Below are positions 6,033 through 11,682 of a stretch of DNA of 11,682 nt, piece by piece. Below the pieces are notes generated by a model, which had not been told where the DNA came from, searched no databases, and saw nothing but the letters and a program-made list of their open reading frames with translations. Source of the DNA: Pseudomonadota bacterium (GTDB lineage Bacteria > Pseudomonadota > Alphaproteobacteria > Acetobacterales > Acetobacteraceae); NCBI GenBank assembly GCA_021841985.1, contig JAKCCP010000372.1, positions 1 through 11,682 on the forward strand, written 5' to 3'. A program made the translations under genes and the position numbers. Position 1 is the stretch's first letter. Each line of letters begins with the position of its first letter.

Positions 6033-6905
6033 CTAAATTCCGCCGCCGGCGCGCCGCCAGGCGGCGGCGATGGCGCGGCCGGCGAGAACGCCGAGCAATT
6101 CCCGGCGATATTCCGCCGAGGCGTGCAAATCGCTGTGTGGCGTGGCGCCGCGGCGCAACGCATCGATCGCGGCGGCAAGGGAAGACGCGGTCAAATCCTC
6201 ACCCTCCAGCACCGCCTCCGCGGCCCGCGCGCGGCCTGGCGTATCCCCGCCGCCGAGCAGCGCGATCCGCACGCCCCGCGCCCGCTGGTCCACGCGCGCC
6301 AGCGTCACGGCGACGGCGGCGAGCGCGAAATCGCCGTGGCGGCGGGCGAGTTCGGCGAAACCCCAGCCGGCGCCGGGAGGAAGATAGGGAAATTCGACCG
6401 CGGTGATGATCTCGTCCGCCGCCAGCGCCGTGGTCAGGGCGGAGAGGAAGAATTGCGCCGCCGCATGCGCCCCCTCCCCGCGCGGCGAGCGCGTCAGGAT
6501 CCGGGCCTCGAGCAGCACCGCGAGCAGCGGCCACTCCGCCGCCGGGTCGGCCTGGGCCAGGCTGCCGCCAAGGGTGCCGCGATAGCGGATCGCGGGATGG
6601 CCGAGTTCCGCCATCGCCGCGACGATCAGCGGGAAATGCCGCGCGACCGGCGCCGCCTCGGCAATGGCGGCGTGCCGCGTCATCGCCCCGATGCAGAGCC
6701 CCGCATCCGCTTCCGCGATCCCGGCCAAGCCGCCGACGCGGTTGATATCGACCAGCACCGCGGGGCGCAGCAGGCGGAAATTCAGGAGCGGCATCAGGCT
6801 TTGGCCGCCGGCGAGAAGCTTCGCCGCCTCTCCTTCGGCGGCAAGCACGCCGAGCGCCTGATCGAGGGTCTCGGCGCGGTGATAGCGAAACGGCGGCGGC
6901 TTCAC
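6033..6905 (-). CDS. FAD-binding subunit of a molybdenum hydroxylase (CoxM/CutM type)
   Basis: This is the medium, FAD-binding subunit of xanthine dehydrogenase/CO dehydrogenase-family enzymes, which passes electrons from [2Fe-2S] centres to acceptors. At 290 residues it is full length. The two FAD motifs are intact: AGGQS at 32-36 (in KLLAGGQSLMPLLNFRL) and TLGGS at 111-115 (in YRGTLGGSLAQADPAAEWP). The C-terminal domain is present up to the YRRELLGVLAGRA block. The start is GTG 6905, overlapping the DUF2125 stop as GTGA, so it is the last gene of the tesA-led run. The large molybdopterin subunit and the small iron-sulfur subunit are absent. The opposite-strand AT-rich patch begins just after the TAG stop. 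The substrate cannot be inferred from this subunit. Confidence 0.93.
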   Translation of the reverse strand: MKPPPFRYHRAETLDQALGVLAAEGEAAKLLAGGQSLMPLLNFRLLRPAVLVDINRVGGLAGIAEADAGLCIGAMTRHAAIAEAAPVARHFPLIVAAMAELGHPAIRYRGTLGGSLAQADPAAEWPLLAVLLEARILTRSPRGEGAHAAAQFFLSALTTALAADEIITAVEFPYLPPGAGWGFAELARRHGDFALAAVAVTLARVDQRARGVRIALLGGGDTPGRARAAEAVLEGEDLTASSLAAAIDALRRGATPHSDLHASAEYRRELLGVLAGRAIAAAWRRAGGGI

Positions 6906-7960
6906 GGCGCGCTCACCCCGGCTTGTGACAAACGAAACAGCGGAATCCCGCCGGCCGAAACCAGCCCGCCGGCGAGCGCCAGCGGCAGATCGACCTCCGG
7001 CTTGCCGCCCTCCGCCGCCGGGTGGGCGAGGAGGTGGAGAACCGCGCCCAGGGCCTGCGCCGAGGCGTCCGCGATCATCCCCTGGCGGGCGAGGCTGGCG
7101 ACGGCGGCATCGGGGTCGAGAAGATGCAGAAATCCAACCCCTTCCGGCGCGAGCTTGTCATCTAGGTCGAGCTTCGCCTCGCCCGACATCGTCGTCCCGC
7201 CCCAATCGGTGAGGGTCGCGGCCAGACGCAGCGAACCATGCGCCGCGTGCCAGGCCGCTTCCGTCGCGGCGACATCGGCGCCCGTCGCCGCCGGGAGCGG
7301 CGTGAGGCTGGCATCGAACGAAGCGCGGCCGATATGCGCGCCGAACGGCCAGGCGACCACCGCCGGCAAGCCGATCCCGCCGGCCTGGATGTGGAGTGTC
7401 AGGCTCGGCGGTTCGACCGGGGCCGAAACGAGGAAATCGACCCGGTCGATCGTAAGAACGATCCCCGGCGCCGCATCTTTCGGCATCTGATCGGGCCGGA
7501 GTGTCACCCGCAGCACCTCGCCGGCAAGCGGCGACGCCGCCTCCGAGGCGGTCAAACTCGTGTGCAGGGCGGCGGTCTCGGCCGTGATCGCGAGCGGCGG
7601 CAAAACCCCGAGTGTCGCGCGGGCGGTGCCGATGGGGGTGATGAGGAGATCGCTCGGCGCGGTGAGGGCGACCGCGAGGTCGAGTTCGGGGAGATTGAGC
7701 GACACCCCGCCGGGCATCGCCGCCGCCCCGCCCTTGAGCGCGAAATCCGGCACCACCAGCCGGGCCGCGAACGGCCAGCCGGTGAGATGCGCGGCCCCGC
7801 TCTCGACCACCCACCCCTCAGCCTGCCGCGCCGCCCGCCAGCCGGCATAGCTCTCGCTGATCATCCCCCCGGCCCAGCGCCAGACGAGATAATCCGCGCC
7901 GGCGAGCGCGAGCAGGCCGAGCAGGAGAACTCCGAACAGCCAGCGCAGCGCGCGTCTCAT
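6902..7960 (-). CDS. DUF2125 domain-containing protein
   Basis: This is a 352-residue protein with one N-terminal hydrophobic segment (about residues 4-24, after MRRALRW), acting as a membrane anchor or uncleaved signal, and the rest is probably periplasmic. The first mature segment shows the family hallmark: YLVWRWAGGMI, a helix with W and QAEGW, then HLTGWPFAARL. The remainder is repetitive, amphipathic, beta-rich sequence. The function is unknown; the family is common in alphaproteobacteria. ATG 7960 overlaps the glycosylase stop (ATGA), and its own stop overlaps the next start (GTGA), so it is embedded in an operon. It has no obvious metabolic link to either neighbour. Confidence 0.85.
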   Translation of the reverse strand: MRRALRWLFGVLLLGLLALAGADYLVWRWAGGMISESYAGWRAARQAEGWVVESGAAHLTGWPFAARLVVPDFALKGGAAAMPGGVSLNLPELDLAVALTAPSDLLITPIGTARATLGVLPPLAITAETAALHTSLTASEAASPLAGEVLRVTLRPDQMPKDAAPGIVLTIDRVDFLVSAPVEPPSLTLHIQAGGIGLPAVVAWPFGAHIGRASFDASLTPLPAATGADVAATEAAWHAAHGSLRLAATLTDWGGTTMSGEAKLDLDDKLAPEGVGFLHLLDPDAAVASLARQGMIADASAQALGAVLHLLAHPAAEGGKPEVDLPLALAGGLVSAGGIPLFRLSQAGVSAP

Positions 7961-8565
7961 GCCAGCAGCCTCGCGATGTGGCGGCGCAGCGCCGGCAATA
8001 GCTCGGCGCCGAACCAGGGATTGGCCCGCTCCCAGCCGGTGGTGCGCCAGGATGGATGCGGAAGTGGCAGATAATGCGGCAAATAGCGACGAAAATCAGC
8101 CACCCTCTCGCCCATCCGGCCGCGCCCGAGCACGAAATCCTGAGCATGGCCGCCGACCAGCAGGGTGAGTTCGATCGCCGGCATGAGCGGGCGGAAGCGC
8201 GGCTGCCAGAGCGCCGCACAACCCGGCCGTGGCGGCGCATCGCCCCCTCGCGAAAGCCGCCCCGGGTAGCAGAGGCCGACCGGCAGGATCGCGACCCGCG
8301 CCGTGTCGTAAAACACCGTCTCCCCGATCCCGAGCCAGGCGCGGAGGCGCCGGCCGGAGGCATCGGTGAACGGGACGCCGCTCGCATGCACTTTTGTGCC
8401 CGGCGCCTGGCCGATGATCAGGAGCCGCGCCGTCGCCGAGACGCGGAACACCGGCCGCGGGCCGAGCGGCAGTTCGGCGGCGCAGCGCACGCAAGCGCGC
8501 GCCTCGGCGGCGAGCGCGGCAAGCGCCCCCGCCTCAGCCAAGGGCGTACTCCGCTTCGGCGGCAT
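7957..8565 (-). CDS. Uracil-DNA glycosylase family protein (Fe-S type)
   Basis: This is a predicted base-excision repair enzyme that removes uracil from DNA, 202 residues. Motif 1 is GQAPG at 52-56, followed by a G-PFTDASGRRLR stretch that matches the GxPFxxxxGxxL of iron-sulfur uracil glycosylases. Motif 2 is HPS at 170-172. Four cysteines, C25-x2-C28 and C99-x16-C116, fit a [4Fe-4S] cluster. CYPG, GGDAPPRPGC and NPWF blocks place it in the roughly 190-residue proteobacterial subgroup. The residue after HPS is Trp, where I would expect Pro. The start chosen is ATG 8565 (AGGAG 10 nt upstream), overlapping thpR by 32 nt. TTG 8541, with GGAG 7 nt upstream, is a good alternative that overlaps by only 8 nt. 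Confidence 0.88.
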   Translation of the reverse strand: MPPKRSTPLAEAGALAALAAEARACVRCAAELPLGPRPVFRVSATARLLIIGQAPGTKVHASGVPFTDASGRRLRAWLGIGETVFYDTARVAILPVGLCYPGRLSRGGDAPPRPGCAALWQPRFRPLMPAIELTLLVGGHAQDFVLGRGRMGERVADFRRYLPHYLPLPHPSWRTTGWERANPWFGAELLPALRRHIARLLA

Positions 8566-9070
8566 AGACCGCCTGCTCCTTGCCGAGGCGCGAACTGAAC
8601 AGGGTGAAATGCGCGACCGGCACCGGCGACGCGCGAAACAGGTTATGGGTCTGGAGAAACGCCGCGAGCTTCTCGCCGGGCGGGTTGTCGAGCCGGGCGA
8701 GCGAGACATGCGGAACGAAGCGCCGGCGCTCGGGGGCGAAGCCGGCGCGCTGCAACGCGGTCTCGATCTTGGTCTGCAAATGCTCGAGAGCGGGGTTGCG
8801 CTCGACCCCGGCCCAGAGCGCCGCCGGCTTGCCCGCCTTCTCGAACGTGCCGACCCCGGCCAGGGTCAGCGAAAACCCTGGGGCGCGCAGCGAGGACAAG
8901 GCCAGATCGGCTTCCTCGGCGCGATAGCCCGGGGTCTCGCCGATGAAGCGGAGCGTCAGATGATAATTCTCGGCGCTGATCCAGCGCGCCCCCGGCAAGC
9001 CGCCGACGAGCAGCGCCAGCCGCTCGCGGAGCGGCCAGGGCAGATCGAGCGCGACGAAGAGGCGGATCAT
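8534..9070 (-). CDS. thpR: RNA 2',3'-cyclic phosphodiesterase (2'-5' RNA ligase family)
   Basis: This is a 2H phosphoesterase of 178 residues, the usual length for ThpR. The family hydrolyses RNA 2',3'-cyclic phosphates and shows 2'-5' ligase activity in vitro. Both catalytic HxTx/HxSx motifs are present: HLTL at 37-40 in a NYHLTLRFIGE context, and HVSL at 121-124 in a FVPHVSLAR context. The N-terminus MIRLFVALDLP is typical. ATG 9070 has AGGGG about 4 nt upstream. Further in-frame sequence upstream lies inside tesA and was rejected. The gene starts 10 nt after the tesA stop and overlaps the glycosylase gene, so it is probably co-transcribed with both. Confidence 0.93.
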   Translation of the reverse strand: MIRLFVALDLPWPLRERLALLVGGLPGARWISAENYHLTLRFIGETPGYRAEEADLALSSLRAPGFSLTLAGVGTFEKAGKPAALWAGVERNPALEHLQTKIETALQRAGFAPERRRFVPHVSLARLDNPPGEKLAAFLQTHNLFRASPVPVAHFTLFSSRLGKEQAVYAAEAEYALG

Positions 9071-9080
9071 GCGGCCCCTC

Positions 9081-9713
9081 TCACTTCGCGACCTCGGCCA
9101 CCAGGCGCGCGGCATAGGGGAGCGCCAACGCGACCACAAGTTTTTCCCCCGCCGCGTTGGGGTGCAGGTGGTCGGCCTGGGTGAGGGACGCATCGCCCGC
9201 GACCCCGGCGAGGAAGAAGGGTTCGAAAATCACCCCCGGACGCTGCCCCAGCCGCGCGAACGCGGCGCGGAACCGCGCCCCGTACTCCGCCCCCATATTC
9301 GGCGGCGCATACATCCCGCAGAGCAGCACCGGGATATGGCGCGCCGCCAAGCGGTCGAGAATCGCGGCCAGATTGGCCTCCATCACCTCCGGCGCGGTCC
9401 CGCGCAGCCCGTCATTGGCGCCGAGTTCGACGATTGCGGCCCCGGGCGCGGCCGCCGGATCATCGCCGAGCAGCCAATCGAGCCGCGCCAGCCCGCCGGC
9501 GCTGGTGTCGCCGGAAACCGCGCCGTCCTGGAGCTTGACCGGCGATCCTCGCGCCTGCAAGCCCGCCGCGAGCAGCGCCTGAAACCCCTCCTCCGGCGGC
9601 AAGCCATAGCCGGCGGCGAGCGAATCGCCGAGCACCAGGACGCGGACCGGGGCGCCGGCCGGCGCCGCGCCGAGCAGAAAGACCGTGGCAAGCATGGCGA
9701 GCGGAAGCCGCAT
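9081..9713 (-). CDS. tesA: Arylesterase / acyl-CoA thioesterase I / lysophospholipase L1 (TesA, SGNH hydrolase)
   Basis: This is a secreted or periplasmic SGNH-family esterase of 210 residues. Residues 1 to about 21 form a signal peptide (MRLPLAML, hydrophobic core, Ala-rich end). The four family blocks are intact: GDSL at 29-32 with nucleophile S31, the G68 region ([11 protein letters not shown]), GAND at 98-101 with N100, and D181-x-x-H184 in DHLHP. The start is ATG 9713. An in-frame ATG at 9770 would add 19 non-signal-like residues and share bases with the divergent ybbA start, so it was rejected. No strong ribosome site was seen. It is the first gene of a five-gene minus-strand run. Divergence from ybbA-ybbP matches the E. 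coli arrangement, which supports the assignment. Confidence 0.93.
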   Translation of the reverse strand: MRLPLAMLATVFLLGAAPAGAPVRVLVLGDSLAAGYGLPPEEGFQALLAAGLQARGSPVKLQDGAVSGDTSAGGLARLDWLLGDDPAAAPGAAIVELGANDGLRGTAPEVMEANLAAILDRLAARHIPVLLCGMYAPPNMGAEYGARFRAAFARLGQRPGVIFEPFFLAGVAGDASLTQADHLHPNAAGEKLVVALALPYAARLVAEVAK

Positions 9714-9768
9714 CGCCGGCGCCACCACGCCCTCGCGCCCGGCGCGACAAATCCCATATGCTGTCGTC

Positions 9769-10476
9769 ATGGATGCCCGAAGCCCCCTCGCCGCCGCCAC
9801 ACCCGCCCTCGCCCCTCTCATCCGCGCACGTGGCCTCGCCCTGACGGTGCCTTCCGCCGCCGGACCCGTCAACATTCTCCACGGCATCGATCTCGACATC
9901 GTGGCGGGCGAGACGGTGGCGCTGCTCGGTCCCTCGGGCTCGGGCAAGACCAGCCTCCTGATGCTGCTCGCCGGGCTGGAGCGCCCCAGCGCCGGCCATA
10001 TCACGCTCGCCGGGCACGACCTCACCAGGCTCGGGGAAGACGCGCTCGCCCGCCTCCGCCGCGACCATGTCGGCGTCGTCTTCCAGGCCTTCCACCTGAT
10101 CCCGACCATGACCGCGCTCGAGAACGTCGCGGTGCCGCTCGAACTCGCCGGCCGCGCCGATGCCCGTATCCGTGCCCGGGCGAGTCTGGAAGCGGTCGGG
10201 CTCGGCCATCGCCTCAGCCACCTCCCAGGCCAGCTTTCCGGCGGCGAGCAGCAGCGGACGGCGATCGCCCGCGCCTTCAGCGCGACGCCGCGCCTGATCC
10301 TCGCCGACGAACCCACCGGCAATCTCGATCAGGCGACCGGGCGGGAGATCATTTCTCTCCTGTTCGCCGAGCAGCGGGCGCACGCGACCACCCTCCTCCT
10401 CGTCACCCACGATCCGGCGCTGGCTTCGCGGTGCGAACGCCGGCTCCATCTCGCCGATGGCCGCCTTGTCGCCTGA
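9769..10476 (+). CDS. ybbA: ABC transporter ATP-binding protein, YbbA/LolD family
   Basis: This is the cytoplasmic ATPase of an ABC transporter in the LolD/MacB-like group, 235 residues. All nucleotide-binding motifs are intact: Walker A GPSGSGKT at 54-61, Q-loop Q106 ([17 protein letters not shown]), signature LSGGEQQR at 156-163, Walker [13 protein letters not shown] with D180/E181, and H-loop H214 (VTHD). The gene lies 55 bp from divergent tesA and is followed after 66 nt by the FtsX-type permease it should energise. No Shine-Dalgarno sequence precedes ATG 9769, so leaderless or weak initiation is possible. The exact substrate of YbbAP is unsettled. Confidence 0.95.
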   Translation: MDARSPLAAATPALAPLIRARGLALTVPSAAGPVNILHGIDLDIVAGETVALLGPSGSGKTSLLMLLAGLERPSAGHITLAGHDLTRLGEDALARLRRDHVGVVFQAFHLIPTMTALENVAVPLELAGRADARIRARASLEAVGLGHRLSHLPGQLSGGEQQRTAIARAFSATPRLILADEPTGNLDQATGREIISLLFAEQRAHATTLLLVTHDPALASRCERRLHLADGRLVA

Positions 10477-10478
10477 TC

Positions 10479-10533
10479 GGGGGCCTGACCGGGGGCCTGA
10501 GCGGGGGCCTGAGCGGGGGCCTGAGCGGGGGCC
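10479..10533 (+). repeat. Five G5 runs at 12-nt period (tandem repeat, G-quadruplex potential)
   Basis: GGGGGCC begins at 10479, 10491, 10503, 10515 and 10527, with the units reading GGGGGCCTGACC once and GGGGGCCTGAGC three times, then a partial copy. The array fills most of the 66-nt gap between the ybbA stop and the ybbP start. Loops between G runs are 7 nt, which meets the usual G-quadruplex rule on the coding strand and so in the mRNA. It has no spacers and is not a CRISPR. Confidence 0.9.
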
Positions 10534-10542
10534 GGGAAAATC

Positions 10543-11682
10543 ATGAAACTGGTTTTCCGGCTGGTCTTCCGGGAATTGCGGCATGGCGGGCGGGGGTGGT
10601 GGCTGGTGCTCATCTGCCTCGCCCTCGGGGTCGCCGCGATCGCTGCCGTCGGCGGGGTCCGGGCTGGGGTCGCGGCCGGGCTGGCCGCGGATGGGCGGCG
10701 GATTCTGGGCGGCGATATCGAGGTCTCGGCCGGGGCGGAGGCTGTCCCGGCCGAGGTCGCGGACTGGCTTCGCGCGCGCGGGGCGCGGCTCTCGGCGGTG
10801 GTGCGCCTGCGCTCGCTGCTCGTCGTGCCGAACGGCGCGCGGGCTTTGGTCGAACTCAAGGCAGTGGATGGCGCCTGGCCGCTGGTCGGCGCGGCAACGC
10901 TCGCCCCGGCGCAGCCGCTCGCCGCCGCTCTGGCGTTGCGCGATGGCCGCTACGGGCTTTTGGTCGAGCGCGCGGTGCTGGATCGGCTCGGGATCGCGGT
11001 CGGGGCGCGGCTTCGGCTCGGCGAGGCGGAATTCGATCTTCGCGGCGTCCTGGTGGACGAGCCCGACCGGGTGGGGAGCGCCGGCCTCTTTGGCCCGCGA
11101 GCGCTGATTTCGACCGCGGCGCTCGCGGCAACCGGGCTGATCCAGCCGGGCAGCCTCGATGATCATGCCCTCCGCGCCGCACTCCCGCGGGCGCCGGCGG
11201 AATTGGCGGCGGCATTGCGGACGCGCTTCGCGGCCCTTGGGCTCCGCGTTCACGACGCGCGCGACGCGGCACCGGAATTGGCCCGGTTTCTCTCCCGCAT
11301 CGCGCTCTTTCTCTCGCTCGCCGGCCTCACGACGCTGCTGATGGGCGGCATCGGGGTCGCCAACGGGGTGCGCGCCTGGATCGAATCACGCGCCCGGAGC
11401 CTTGCGATCCTGCGCTGTCTCGGCGCCTCCGACCGGCTGATTTTTGCCGTCTCAGCGACCGAGGTCGCGGCGCTGGCGCTCACTGGCATCCTCGCCGGGC
11501 TCGCGATCGGGGCGGTGGTGCCGCATCTGCTCGCCGGGATCGTGCGGGGAGGGTTAGGGGTTGCGCCGCAAGGCGGGGTCCGGTTCGGCCCGCTCGCGCT
11601 CGCCGGGCTTTACGGGGCGCTGACCGCGGCGGCGTTCGCGCTCTGGCCGCTGGCGCGCGGAACGCGGATACAGGAGGAAGCG
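10543..11682 (+). CDS. ybbP: ABC transporter permease, FtsX/YbbP type (partial, 3' end outside window)
   Basis: This is the membrane permease partner of the preceding ATPase. An open frame of 380 codons runs from ATG 10543 to the window end without a stop; family members are about 800 residues, so roughly half is present. Residues about 19-40 form TM1. A periplasmic MacB_PCD-like domain follows to about 245, containing ILGGDIEVSAG and a conserved VRLRSLLVVP stretch. TM2 lies at about 249-272, then a cytoplasmic ESRARSLAILRCLGAS segment typical of FtsX-domain permeases, TM3 at about 298-325 and TM4 at about 349-370. The ribosome site is poor (GGGAAAATC before ATG), and the G-rich repeat array sits immediately upstream, so translation may be structured or coupled to ybbA. 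Confidence 0.92.
   Translation, partial: MKLVFRLVFRELRHGGRGWWLVLICLALGVAAIAAVGGVRAGVAAGLAADGRRILGGDIEVSAGAEAVPAEVADWLRARGARLSAVVRLRSLLVVPNGARALVELKAVDGAWPLVGAATLAPAQPLAAALALRDGRYGLLVERAVLDRLGIAVGARLRLGEAEFDLRGVLVDEPDRVGSAGLFGPRALISTAALAATGLIQPGSLDDHALRAALPRAPAELAAALRTRFAALGLRVHDARDAAPELARFLSRIALFLSLAGLTTLLMGGIGVANGVRAWIESRARSLAILRCLGASDRLIFAVSATEVAALALTGILAGLAIGAVVPHLLAGIVRGGLGVAPQGGVRFGPLALAGLYGALTAAAFALWPLARGTRIQEEA

Noticed and set aside
5448..6035. TATGAGCTA direct repeats as target-site duplication of an insertion
   Set aside because: The copies are 9 bp in AT-rich DNA with no terminal inverted repeats or transposase, the flanking order of motifs differs, and one copy overlaps the CoxM-type gene stop; chance is adequate.
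6123..8074. Long plus-strand open frames opposite the CoxM-type gene and DUF2125
   Set aside because: They are shadow frames of GC-rich minus-strand genes, with no domain-like sequence.
10479..10533. CRISPR-like short repeat array
   Set aside because: The unit is only 12 bp, repeats are contiguous with no unique spacers, and no cas genes are present.
9069..11162. 697-codon plus-strand open frame
   Set aside because: It is Arg/Pro-rich low-complexity sequence that crosses tesA, ybbA and ybbP in other frames; the real genes have intact catalytic motifs.
9460..11253. 597-codon minus-strand open frame containing a GPRS repeat
   Set aside because: It is an antisense shadow of ybbA/ybbP; the repeat is just the 12-bp array translated on the other strand.

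Overview
The window is mostly GC-rich, tightly packed chromosomal DNA with 4-nt ATGA/GTGA gene overlaps. Gene content and codon use suggest an alphaproteobacterium. The Acetobacteraceae/Rhodospirillales is my best guess, partly because an AAAAAGAAC-type intergenic element resembles ones I recall from that group; this is an inference. No rRNA, tRNA, CRISPR array, transposase or integrase was found. Two large genes run off the window edges: a c-di-GMP signalling gene on the left and an ABC permease on the right.

Layout: (1) 1-1382, minus strand: response regulator-PAS-GGDEF protein, continuing off the left edge, probably into an EAL domain. (2) 1669-2867, minus strand: mobA (molybdenum cofactor guanylyltransferase) followed by an overlapping 4HBT acyl-CoA thioesterase. 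The mobA 3' end carries a 14-bp tandem duplication that appears to have replaced its stop codon. (3) 2933-4671, plus strand: TRAP-type periplasmic binding protein overlapping a classical short-chain dehydrogenase, with no TRAP membrane subunits. (4) 4672-6032: an AT-richer patch unlike its surroundings, with a hairpin pair, a DUF4279-like gene, a stretch that may be a decayed gene remnant, and a small membrane-anchored protein. (5) 9713 down to 6033, minus strand: a probable five-gene operon, tesA-thpR-uracil-DNA glycosylase-DUF2125-CoxM-type FAD subunit, with genes overlapping or 10 nt apart. (6) 9769-11682, plus strand: ybbA-ybbP ABC transporter divergent from tesA, the same arrangement as in E. 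coli.

How the genes fit together: tesA/ybbAP is a conserved housekeeping neighbourhood. The CoxM-type subunit belongs to a family that works with a molybdenum-binding large subunit and a [2Fe-2S] small subunit. Neither is present, and the low-GC patch lies just where they would be expected, so the operon may have been cut there. MobA makes the guanine-dinucleotide cofactor, whereas CoxLMS-type enzymes normally use the cytosine form, so a link between mobA and the CoxM-type gene is not secure.

I did not find a clear undescribed multi-gene system. The items most worth a second look are the mobA stop-loss duplication, five in-register G5 runs with G-quadruplex potential between ybbA and ybbP, the low-GC patch, and the solitary CoxM-type subunit.
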